From: Rhyzopertha dominica
Lineage: Eukaryota; Arthropoda; Insecta; Coleoptera; Bostrichidae
Length of the DNA stretch: 64,000 nucleotides
NCBI GenBank assembly: GCA_025024175.1
Contig: QCXZ01000137.1
Coordinates: 67,208,680-67,272,679, forward strand
Reading direction: 5' to 3'
How positions within the stretch are numbered: the stretch's first letter is position 1; each line of letters begins with the position of its first letter. The position numbers and the translations under genes were made by a program. Shown one piece after another: positions 12,434 to 22,800 of this stretch. The notes under the pieces were generated by a model. It ran no database searches. It had not been told where the DNA came from and saw only the letters and a program-made list of their open reading frames with translations.

Positions 12434-13114
12434 TTATAGTTCATCAGAACTTCTTGTTTTTGAATACTTTCCTGGGTACACCTTGCTTTCAATTGTAACA
12501 CTTTCACATCTCTCCTGTTCAACTAAGTAGTCTTTAGCGATCCACGCTTGAGAACCGTCTTTGAACATAAATATAGCTCTATTATCATCCACCAAGTATC
12601 TAAAGGAACATTACAGCTGTTAACAACTTGCAAGAATTTTTTGTCCATCGTTAATACCTTTCTGCCTGAATATGGTTGTTCCACAGGCTAGTCTGCCATA
12701 ACTTTGTAAGAGTTTCCAATTCATCTTTGGTTGGATTGCCACTGACGCTTACAAAAGTCATTAATGTTCGCCCCTTCTTTGTCAACTGCAGCATTCCTTC
12801 TGGATCATCCGGATTCAATTTGCTCATATCAATTTTTGGCATGGGACGCAAGTGTTCTGGAAGCTCGTCTTCTTCAAGCGGTTCCTCATCCTCCTAAGCT
12901 ACGATGATAGGAACACTATATTTTTGCTACAACCACCGAATGTAATTGTGTTTACCTCCCACTGGTCTAATAATCTCTCCAAGTCGGCATCTGTGAAGTC
13001 CCTGATGTCCTTTTTTGCCCAATCAGGTTTTTCTTTATCTTTGTACTTTTTCGTAAATGACAGTGGAAGACTTACTACTAATATAACTATAACACAAATG
13101 GTGTATTTGGACAT
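12434..13114 (-). CDS. boca: Boca/Mesd, ER chaperone for LDL-receptor family proteins
   Basis: Boca/Mesd is an ER chaperone needed to fold the beta-propeller/EGF modules of LDL-receptor family members such as Arrow/LRP6 and yolk receptors. Minus-strand exons 13114-12956, 12893-12658 and 12599-12434 have introns of 62 and 58 bp with proper GT-AG borders and matching phases, giving 186 aa. The N terminus (MSKYTICVIVILVVSLPLSF) is a signal peptide. It is followed by the family signatures WAKKDIRDFTDADLERLLDQ, an acidic DEEPLEEDELPEH stretch, and KKGRTLMTFVSVSGNPT. The last exon carries DNRAIFMFKDGSQAWIAKDY. The protein ends SDEL, a K/HDEL-like ER retrieval signal. It faces MOZART1, and the two stop codons are 175 bp apart. 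Confidence 0.93.
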
Positions 13115-13514
13115 ATTATAGGAGCTTATTTAAAACATGCATTAGGTAAATGGAATTTTTTTTTGCTTAACCTACAACTTCAGGGTGCAAACCTAACCCC
13201 ACACTAGAGGTGTTACTTTGGAACTGGACCTGTTACAGTGGAATAGGTACGAGCTGGCAGTTCCGCGTACCTGTTTCGGACAAGCTGATGTACCTATTAC
13301 CAAAGACGATTTTATAAGACTGTCCAACGTTATAGGAGTACCTCAGCAGTATTAATGAATATTAACAGATGGCGTATGATCTAGCTCGGCGTCTATTCGG
13401 TCAAATTACGCCACATGACCTTGTCACTGGACCGGCAACACCATACTTTGAATAATGCGTGTTTGCCCATTATACTGTAAAACCTTAGCGCTTAGCGGGT
13501 ATATATACCGATTT

Positions 13515-13574
13515 ATGTACAATGCAGTTTCGCGCTGCGCTCTATTACTTTTAGTCGCCGCTGCTGAAAGCAAG
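13515..13574 (+). other. Possible orphan signal-peptide exon
   Basis: An ATG frame reads MYNAVSRCALLLLVAAAESK and runs directly into GTATGG, a possible splice donor. The shape (short N region, Leu/Val/Ala core, small residues at the end) is that of a secretion signal, and the DNA is more GC-rich than its surroundings. TATATATA lies just upstream. I could not find a matching next exon, so this may be a chance frame or a captured exon inside the transposon. Confidence 0.2.
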
Positions 13575-13939
13575 GTATGGTGCGAAAAGATCCAAAAGAT
13601 GTTTATGTTTTCAGTATTCTGAAAGATTTGAATTAAAATGCTTTGCCATTGTTAAGAATTACAAACTTACTACGCACGCTTGACTACTCTAAAAATTAGA
13701 AAAATTTAGATTAGGTGTTCAATACGTAACTGTATTATGGTAAAAACCATGAATATTATTAAGCAAAACAATGCAAGGTTAAAATGCAACAAATTAGGGA
13801 TGCCCATTTTAAGATGTATGATAAAACTTGACAATCAGTATATAACTCGCATTTTATTAATATTAAACATTATAACGTGTTACAGATAGCAAAACATAAT
13901 TTGTATTAAAACAACACAAGTATAAAAATATATACATAC

Positions 13940-15210
13940 AGTAGCGTGCAAAAAAACCGGACACCAAGTGAAATTTTTTTTGAACGTCGATAACTCGTGA
14001 ATGAAGTTACCAATTGACACGGGGTTTTTTACTGTTTGATTCTCATTTTCTTGTTGACATTGCCAATAAATATCGTTGAGATTGTTTCAGTATATGAAAA
14101 GTTATGGTATCACGTTTCAATGCATATCAAAATCTAACCGTGCAAAAAAAAACCGAACACTTTTTTATATTATTTATAGTAAAACAAAATTTATTTAAAT
14201 AACCGCAAAATTAACATTTATCTGACACAACTATGGATTAATACTTAGTCGCAAAGCTCTTTACGGCAATCACTGCAGCACAACGGGACGGCACGGAGTC
14301 GACCAAACTGATGATTTTCTTGAGGAGAATTTTCTTCTATTCCGCCTCCAGCGCTGCCATCAAGTCGTCCGCTTTCTTAAATTTTCAGAAGCGGGCGCGC
14401 TTTTCAAGCTCTTCCCACAAGTTCTCGATCGGATTTTTGTGGTGGCATGCGGGAGCATAAACTCTTCCAATATCTTCCGATATTGGTTGGCGTTCATCTT
14501 GCCGTCCACACGTCACAGCGGACCGACCAACGCTGAAGCAGACTGAAAGATAGACTATAGCATAGTTCACACTCTCAGAAATTTTTAGGAAAGATTACCA
14601 TCGAATCATTACGTTTCCACCACCGTGCTTGATAGTGGAGACTTTATAACGGTGTTCGAAGCGTTTTCCGACCGGCCGGCGCACGTACCGAATGCTGTCC
14701 AAAGAAACCAAATTAAATTTACTCACATCCGACCACAAGATTTTCGAACCGGTTCGGATGGTCGAATTCTTGTGGTTGCATGAGGGTAAATTTAATTTGG
14801 TATCTTCGGGCGGCATTCGGTTCGTGCGCCGGCCGGACGGAAAATGCTTCGACCACCTTATCAAGTCCCCACTATCAAGCACGGTGGTAGAAACGTAAAT
14901 GATTTGGGGTAATCTTCTCTAGAAATTTCTGAAAATGTGAACAATGCTATAGTGTGTTTTTCAGGCCGCTTCAGCTGTGACTTGGTCGGTCTGCTGAAAC
15001 GTGTGGACGGCAAGATGAACGCCAACCAATATCACTTGATATTGGAAGAGGTTATGCTTCCGCACGCCATCGAGAAAATGTGCAGTGCCCAGCACAGTCA
15101 CCGGACCTCAATCCGATCGAGCACTTTTTCTACACGACAATATTTGATTTGTTTAATGCTACGCATTATTAGAGAATATCATAATACAATTAAACGAGCA
15201 TTCTGAAAAT
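13940..15210. mobile_element. Palindromic pair of Tc1-family transposon fragments
   Basis: A Tc1-like terminus (CAGTAGCGTGCAAAAAAACC, with a second GTGCAAAAAAAAACCGAACAC copy near 14141) precedes two transposase pieces pointing away from each other. The minus-strand copy (about 14890 down to 14250) reads LWSDVSKFNLVSLDSIRYVR, KHGGGNVMIRW, KNPIENLWEELEKRARF and LVDSVPSRCAAVI. The plus-strand copy (about 14690-15160) reads EGKFNLVSSGGIRFVRRPDG, VDGKMNANQYHLILEEVMLP and PAQSPDLNPIEH. The arms share the GKFNLV...RRP region as an imperfect inverted repeat centred near 14745. Both copies are broken by stops, shifts and an internal deletion. Confidence 0.8.
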
Positions 15211-16823
15211 GTAGTAATATCGTTAATAGGTACCCACCTATAATTAAAATACCAAAATTCAAAATACTTGAATTTATTTACATTTCCTTCAAATACTATT
15301 TTATTTACAAACACGTAATACTATGTATTTACATTCTATGTTGTGTTGTTAAATTTACAATTAAAATCACGCTAACGCTTATTGGAGGTTCACAGCGGAC
15401 CGAGAAAAGAGCTTGGCGACAAGTAGTTTTGTTTAATAAGGCAAATGATGTTTTTGAACTAGAAATTTTAAAAATATTAATACTTATAGTACAGTCGAGA
15501 AGAGAGAATAGCGGTGTATTTATTTAATGATCACTAACATCAAAAGTTAAATATATGACTTGCCGTGCAAAGTAAGAGATCAAAGCTTTTACAGTTTATC
15601 TGAATCAACATTGGTGGCGATATACCTAGCATACAGCTAAAAATAATTGCCTGCAATATACATGGCGGTTTGTACGATTAATTTCGCAAAAACGCGTTCG
15701 TATTTTATATATAATTTTTTTTCGTCGTAGGCAATTTAAGTTTCGAAGAAAATATGTAACGTTAAAAGTTTTGTTTGGGGTAATATGTTTTTTCTACGGA
15801 CCTTTCAAGTAAGGTCACTTATTAATCTCCATTGTCCTGGGTCTCTGCGTGACAGGACAAGCCTATGTATAAGACCATTGACATATTGACACCTCGATGT
15901 ACAAGACAAAGGCCACATAGCTGACATAGTGACATACCTACTACATATTTCTGCTTTGTCCATAAATACAGTTATTTCAGTAATTAGTTTACCACTCAAG
16001 TTTATTTAAAATATTGTACAATGCATTACCTTTATTTGCCATAAAAATGGCTAGCCAAGACCGTTTTTTTATATTTACATGTTATTCGCGTAAAAACAAG
16101 AATAAGACGTAAACATGGCAACGTCGACTTTTAGCGCTTAAAATTAATCAGCGACACCCCACAGTTGCAGGACAAACTAATGGTTCGATGGTGTCGACGC
16201 CTAGTGGCCGCATACCAGTTGGGCGCGTCCAAGTTTAACATTGCGTTGATCAGTCTTATAAAATCGTCTTTGCTATTACGAGTCCACAGTCTCGCATCGG
16301 GCGTTTTCGATTGGAATAAGTGCGTAACTGGAGCTATTACTGTTGCGTTGGAACTGGACCTTTTATTCTATTCTCATCGATGCGATATACTTGTTGTTAT
16401 TGAACATATACCTACTGGTTTGACAATCAACAGTTAAACCGTTTAGGGATTGGAATTTCAGAAGAGTAGAAATGCACGCATAAAGCAATATAGTTATTCT
16501 AATTTCCAGTAACGTTAAGATTACTTATTTGACAGTATTTTGCTATTTTGTGGCAAGTACAAAGAGCGGCGTTTGCTATATCAACGTTTATTTTTGGTAA
16601 ATATTCCAGTTAAAATTTTTAGCTATTCATACTTTATTAATATGTATAAAGGTAATCATAATAGTTGCTCATTTTATGAGTAATGTACAGAAATGTGAAT
16701 TAAAACAAGATGAAACCACTTTTGACAAAAGTATAACACTATATGTTTTGTACAACCTCCCTATTTTGATAAAAATGCCCCGATTCTAAAAGTTGCCTTC
16801 TCGACACTCGAAATAGTTTACCG

Positions 16824-17028
16824 CAGAGGTGTTGCGTCGGAACAGGACCTATTTCACTGGAATAGGTAGGAACTGCCAGTTCCGTGCACCTGTTTCCGAG
16901 GCGACGGAGTATCATCATGAACAAGACCGGAACAGCTGGAACTGGAACAGGTATTTGGAATAGGTACGTAACTGGAACTGGAACAGGTTCTACTAGGTAC
17001 ACAGAAAAGCTATTCCGTAACACCTCTA
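16824..17028. mobile_element. 205-bp MITE-like right end of the composite element
   Basis: This segment has its own inverted ends (CAGAGGTGTTGCG and CGTAACACCTCTA) and several GGAAC/GGAACAGG repeats. Its first 80 bases closely match the left end of the composite at 13205. Its left flank does not show the CCCCACAC duplication, so only its right end seems to have been used in the last transposition. Confidence 0.55.
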
Positions 17029-17925
17029 CCCCACACAGTTACACGTAACGGGAAAATATCCGACGTTGCCACATTTCAAAGTAGTCGCTTAGTAACAGTC
17101 GATCACGTAATTTTTTTATAATTTTGGATATCAATCTACATCGAATACCCGTATTTTTCCGTTCGATGCATATGAAGAAAAAAAAATTATTAAAGATCAG
17201 GAATTTAAAAGCGTGACATCTGATTCTGAAACTCCCACCAATTACAAATCGCGCGCTTTGAACTATTCCACAGCAACTTCACGATGATATGTGCGGCATA
17301 TTTAGGGTAACCACCTTACTTCCTTTCAAAATAATAATAATAAAATTAATCTGCTAAGTAATAATATGTATTATAGGTAATATAAGTTTAAAATTGCAAA
17401 CATAGATTAATTTTTTGTAACATAACTGGAAGAAGGAAGTCAAACGAGTGTTGCCAACAGTAATAAAAAACTTTAAATGCTACTATAACGCGACGTCCAC
17501 TAGATGGCAACCCCTGCATATCCATTCCCCCCACTATCGTTTGATGTTTCCGGTTCCGGGAAGACATTTTTTAGTTAGTTAGTAGTTGGATAGTAGTTAG
17601 CGTTGTTGCCTCTGATTTCTAAATATCTGAATGTCGCTTACATACCAAAATGCATGTAAATTATTTGTGATAGATTTACGCCACTTTAGCGCCTAGCCGC
17701 TGGTCCTTGTACTAAAATTTTGACAAAGGTTCGCTTCTGCGGTAAATATAACGTTAATGATTGACGGTTAAAATCGTGAATTCATCATCTGTCTGCAGAT
17801 TTCCAAAAGATGATCGTTGTAGTGTTTCAGTAAGAAACATGTACAGTACAAACTGGATGTTACGTTTACTCATAACCATATTATATAGTTAAGGATCTAA
17901 CCTAAAATTTGATAGCGCCGTTAAA

Positions 17926-18165
17926 TTGATAGTACGAGTACCAGCGGCATGGTGGCTACTTATCACAGTTTTGAATGACTTATGCGACATCCAGTTATTT
18001 AGAGATCAGTGGTTGTTGCTGTGCGACCCTTATGGCCCGCAGGTCCATTCTATTCTTTGTCTTTTAATAATAATAACAAGTTGTTGCATTCCAATACTCA
18101 CATTCATCGTTTTAAAGTGTACTTACCATGTGCCTACAATAAAAGTTATTAAAGTGAAAAGGTGA
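17926..18165 (+). CDS. Unrecognised hydrophobic frame, possibly an exon
   Basis: An 80-codon open frame without an ATG; it opens on a TTG codon. It reads LLITVLNDLCDIQLFRDQWL then LLCDPYGPQVH and a strong hydrophobic segment ILCLLIIITSCCIPILTFIV, then a basic tail. The shape suggests one membrane-spanning helix. Being Met-less, it could be an internal exon (CAG at 17942-17944 and TAG at 17931-17933 are possible acceptors) of a gene whose other exons I cannot find. It may equally be chance. Confidence 0.2.
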   Translation: MIVRVPAAWWLLITVLNDLCDIQLFRDQWLLLCDPYGPQVHSILCLLIIITSCCIPILTFIVLKCTYHVPTIKVIKVKR

Positions 18166-18783
18166 CTTTGGCTAGAACCCAAAAAGAACCCACGTTACAT
18201 TACATATGTGTCGCAGTAGGTACAATTACGTAAACAAAATCCAAATTTACTGAAGACATCATTTCACGCCTTTAAAGTGGTTGCTAGGATTAATACAAAA
18301 CACAATACATAACTGACATTTTGCTTGAAATCTGGCCATATTTGTGAAATCCAGATATATGAATGTCCTGATCAGATGATAATATTAGGAAGGACATTTT
18401 CTATGAAATCAGTATTGGCCTGCTAGGCATATTTATTGTTTATACATATCTAGAACCATAGAACTGTATAGAGTGTGTACCTATGGTTAAACAATAACCA
18501 ATAACCATTACTCCACATTCTTTGGCAAGCACGCGTGCAATAAACAAAAACGATGTGGCCAGCTCATGGAACGGAAGGTGCATCGTAAAAGGTTTTATGG
18601 TATATAGTTTATAGTATTAGTAATTTATGTGAGATAATTAGCTGTGTAAGAGAGCTGATGCCATCTAAGCGAAACTCTGCGAGCTAGGCGGTCTGTAGTA
18701 GACGACGACCCAGTCCTGTCGATGGCATCGGAGAAGCACAAGTCAATTTTGTTCCTTAGAATGTTATATTTTGACATGTAATA

Positions 18784-18925
18784 GTATATTAAAAAAAACT
18801 AGTTTCATAAGGCGCTATTTTGTCACACGCATCCAACGTTTGCAAAACAAGCAAAATGCGAGTTTTTTATTGGATGAGTGTGACAAAAAGACTTATGAAA
18901 CGAGTTTTTTTATACATTTTTTTCT
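18784..18925. repeat. Short foldback repeat
   Basis: The left arm AAAAAACTAGTTTCATAA..TTTTGTCACAC.CATCCAA is matched in inverse by TTGGATGAGTGTGACAAAA..TTATGAAACGAGTTTTTTT. Arms are about 50 bp and the loop about 40 bp, the size of a small MITE. No target duplication was identified. Confidence 0.5.
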
Positions 18926-19874
18926 ATTTTGCTGGGTTTCCGTCTTCTACACAAGAAAATGTGAGAAATGGCTCTATTATACGATTGCGTTTCGTAATGG
19001 CATATCATTAAACGCATAATAGAAAAAATGTATTATAACGCCATTGCTTTCCAAGCAACGCCATCATCTTTTTTTAATGACACGGCGTGGTTTTTCTGTA
19101 TCACAGGAAAAATTAAATGTGTGGCTGACTGTTATAGAACCTCGCCTTTTAGGGCTTTATTTTTTCTAAGGAAACCTTAGTGCCGGCAGTTATTTAGATT
19201 TCCTACGTTTGTAGTTAGTGCCAGTGTCACTGTCATTTTTCCTAATAATGAAGACGGTTACATACCTCTTCCTCACCAGAATTTTTGATTTCAGCAGAAT
19301 GGCAAAATTTGGAGTAAAGAATTCCTGCGGGAAGTGTTTACATTTAAAGTTGAAAAACACACATGATTTATATTTTGTTTAAAATGCAATTTTGCTAAGA
19401 AACCAATGACGTCACAACAATATCTTGCATATTAAAAGATGACATTTGTGGAAAAATTGACTTCTCTAAAAAAATGTATTTTGCAATAGCAATAAATATG
19501 ACATTTCATTTTCTTTTTTGTTGCATTATTATGTTTAGTTTTTTTTTATTCGGTAATCAGATATACGTACTGCGTAACTAAAGATATATAAAATTCGAGT
19601 TAATTGTGAAAGAAAAGGAATTTAGATGTAGTAGGTTGTTTTTTAGGTTCTAAAATTAAGCAATTTTTTACATGACATTCCAATTTTTATTAAATTTTAT
19701 TTTCTCCGCACTTCCATGATTTAATGCATCCGTCTTAAGATCGTTGAAATCGCATGTTTATTGATGGCATTTTTTGCGTTAATCTCGAGCAAAAAAGAAA
19801 TGTTTGTGTTAACTTCAAAATTAAGCTAAATGTAAAAAGTACTTATATAATAAAAATGGGGTAAATTTATCGGC

Positions 19875-19880
19875 TTTATT
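19875..19880 (-). promoter_or_regulatory. Polyadenylation signal of protease gene A
   Basis: AATAAA on the minus strand, eight bases after the stop codon of protease A. The 3' UTR would be very short. Confidence 0.5.
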
Positions 19881-19888
19881 TGAACAAA

Positions 19889-22800
19889 TCAACTTCCTCC
19901 AGACCACACAACCTGCTCAATCCATGGAACATAGTAAGATACTCTTGTGTATATTCCAGGAGAATTCGCTATACCGCAAGGCTTTCCGAAAGATGTTATG
20001 CCTAATAAATACAGTCTTTGTCCTAGCATTGTTTGTAGAGGGCCCCCTGAATCTCCCTGCAAAAGAAGAATTATATAAATAGCAAACAAAGGAACAGACT
20101 TGAACCTATGGGTATTTACCAAAGCGTTTAAAAAATGTTATGTACGATTGCCGTGAAGGTTACTAGCCTTGATTATAATAATCCATAATAAACTTAATGG
20201 GCCGGTTTCTCTTCTTTATTTTAAGCTAAAATCAACCCTTTTTTAAAATCTAAATCAATCGCATACCTCAATGTGTTGTCGTGGTTACATGGTTAACTTT
20301 AGCTAACATCAACTTTAACAAAGAGAAGAGAAACCGGCCCAATGATAAAGTTACTAAATTATGCAATGCCTTTCACTTTGTAAGATGTTCTTAAGTTGCA
20401 AATTAAACATTAAAGGATTGCTGAATACGTAGTATCCTAAATATTGCAAGTTTTGAGAATAAACATTTGTACAAATTATAATAATAAATATATAAGCAAT
20501 AATTATAATTAACCTGACAGGTGTCCTTTTCTTCATTTCGTCCACCAGCACATATCTGTAAGTCATCTACAATGCCGCTCGACAGCTTCCTGGTCGATAT
20601 TGTAGAGTAGGTGTTTCTGCATTCGTCAATCGAAAAATATTGAAGAGTGACTTTCATCAAGTGATCGCTGGATTCCCCACCGAATTGGGTACGTCCCCAA
20701 CCCGTGGCAACTGGACGATACTCCGGTAGATCTCGGGAATCGTACAGGCAAATGGGTTTCACGTATTTCGTTTTCAATATAGGTCTGTCTAACACCAGGA
20801 TAGCAATATCGTGGTACTGAGAGGGAGGCTGATAATTTGGGTGTGCAATCCTGTTGATCACTGTGTAATTTTGTGGTTGAGCATCGTCTGTACTGCTCCT
20901 TAGATCGAGGTCGCCTAGACGGACATAGCGAACTTCACCCCTAAAATGCAATAATAAAATCAAAATCAGAGCCGCGCAGTGGATTTTATTAGTATGGCGC
21001 AATGTTTGGAAATGCCGCCTCTAAAACAATTTCAGGTTCAGCGGCGTAAGAATATCCCGCGCCTAAGGAGTAAAATAACCCGAAGCCGTTTCTTAAGTCC
21101 TCCACGAACCTATGAAAATTAAAACTTTTTCTATATCGGCCAATATATCAACTATGATTTCTAATTTGACCGTGAAAAAATCCTTTATCCATAAAAATGT
21201 ACTTTATTACAATTGGGTATTGTCACTTTTTTTGAAAATTACGTAAAATGAATCTTGAGGTGCACATATATCGTACGCCATGTTAAAAAAAAACAAAAAT
21301 TTGTAGGTAGAGAATTTCAGGTCTGAAATTAGAATCTTAGGAATCACCGCCAAAACGCTTCTATCCATGCTTATTTAACTCGTGACGTCTAGTGTCATGT
21401 AAACATTACCGATGAGCGTGCTGTTTAATGGTGTAGTATCATTCTTGTATTGAAAAAGCTTTTGTGAGGTGTTTATTGAAAGGACGGTGAAAGAGGTCGC
21501 ACCAAAAAGTGATTTGTGTAGTTTCACAAGCATCTATTATGTATGGAAAACAGAACAAGTGTTGTTTTGTACATGCTTATAAAAGTATTTCAGTCAGTAC
21601 AGTTACCAAAATTTTTGTAACCGTTCCTCGAGATTATCAACGTATGAAAAAGTTGTTAAAGCCCCCTAGACGTGGTATGCCGAAATCGCAAAGTTTGTTT
21701 TTCTGTTGTGAAGATCATATTAATTCTTACTGTAAGTTTTATTATTCTTTTTGGGGTTATAAATGTTCAGTTTCCATTTTGTTATAGCTTGAAGAGGATA
21801 TGAAAAATTATATGCGTTTTAAGTTGATAGAGGGAAATATTATAATAAAGAACGACGTTGTTCCCCATATATTCGAATGTTAGCCAAACTATAAACGAGC
21901 CGCAAGAGCCCTGAAAATAAATGGCAATTTATATTTATTCTGACCNCTAAAATAAATGTCAAGTTTAGGGTACATCTTTACTACAAAACNCTGTTATCAA
22001 ATTATCAATGCTATGTTAATTTGTCAAAAAGTTCACTTATGCTGTTGCTTTTACGTTCCTCATCTCCGCCGCGTTGAACCGCTCGTCGCTGTACACAAAT
22101 TCCATAACAATGAACACGCCTTCAGAAGTCATAACTCATAAGTATTTCATTTTTTCTTGGCGTATTTTAATTCGCTTGTTACAAAATGAACGGAAACAAC
22201 AAACTGATAAATCGATGGGCTGGAGCTGATGCGTGACGCGCTGACCCCAGATGTAAACAAGCGGCCATTTACAAGACACCTGATGTCACGGCCAGTATGT
22301 TCGTGTTTTGGCGGTCCCTTTAAATATTCACATTTTTAATATTACAAATACACCTTACGACTCATTTTTTCGGATTTATAAGCTGTCACTGCTGTTTTGT
22401 GGATTAGATGCTACCTATTAATATGCAATTTAATAAAATATAAATATATGGCAAATACCCAATTGCATTTTATTAATGTAATGCATTTGATTCTTTCAAA
22501 GAATATGTAATGTTGTGAGTAGGCCTTGGTTCAGAAGCAATAAAAGTAAACAACAAAGGTCGCTTATTGGATAGCTTTTGTCACACTTTGTGTTGATTTT
22601 TGGCGTTTTTTGAGCCTCTCGCAATAGTCTAAAACTAAAATGCCAGGATATTTATTTTTGAACATGGAGATGAGAGATATGGTTTACATATATGCCACAG
22701 TGTAAAACGTGAATATGTAGAATTAAAATTATACATAATATTGTTGATAACTAGGTAACCAACGATCAGCCACATCACTGTTATGTAAAGATGTAAAGAC

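Larger units (their letters stand above)
13205..17028. mobile_element. 3.8-kb composite hAT-type insertion with 8-bp target duplication
   Basis: The left end begins TAGAGGTGTTAC and the right end is its reverse complement, GTAACACCTCTA. CCCCACAC flanks both ends (13197-13204 and 17029-17036), an exact 8-bp target duplication of hAT type. The left subterminal region and a right inner region (from 16824) share GGAAC.GGACCT, CAGTGGAATAGGTA and CAGTTCCG.G.ACCTGTTT blocks. No transposase frame was recognised. Tc1 fragments lie inside. The whole may have moved as a unit using outer ends derived from a short MITE family. Confidence 0.75.
17037..19874. other. Spacer left of the protease pair
   Basis: About 2.8 kb of mostly AT-rich sequence. 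It contains one hydrophobic frame (17926-18165) and an inverted repeat (18784-18925), each listed separately. No gene with a recognised family was found. Confidence 0.4.
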
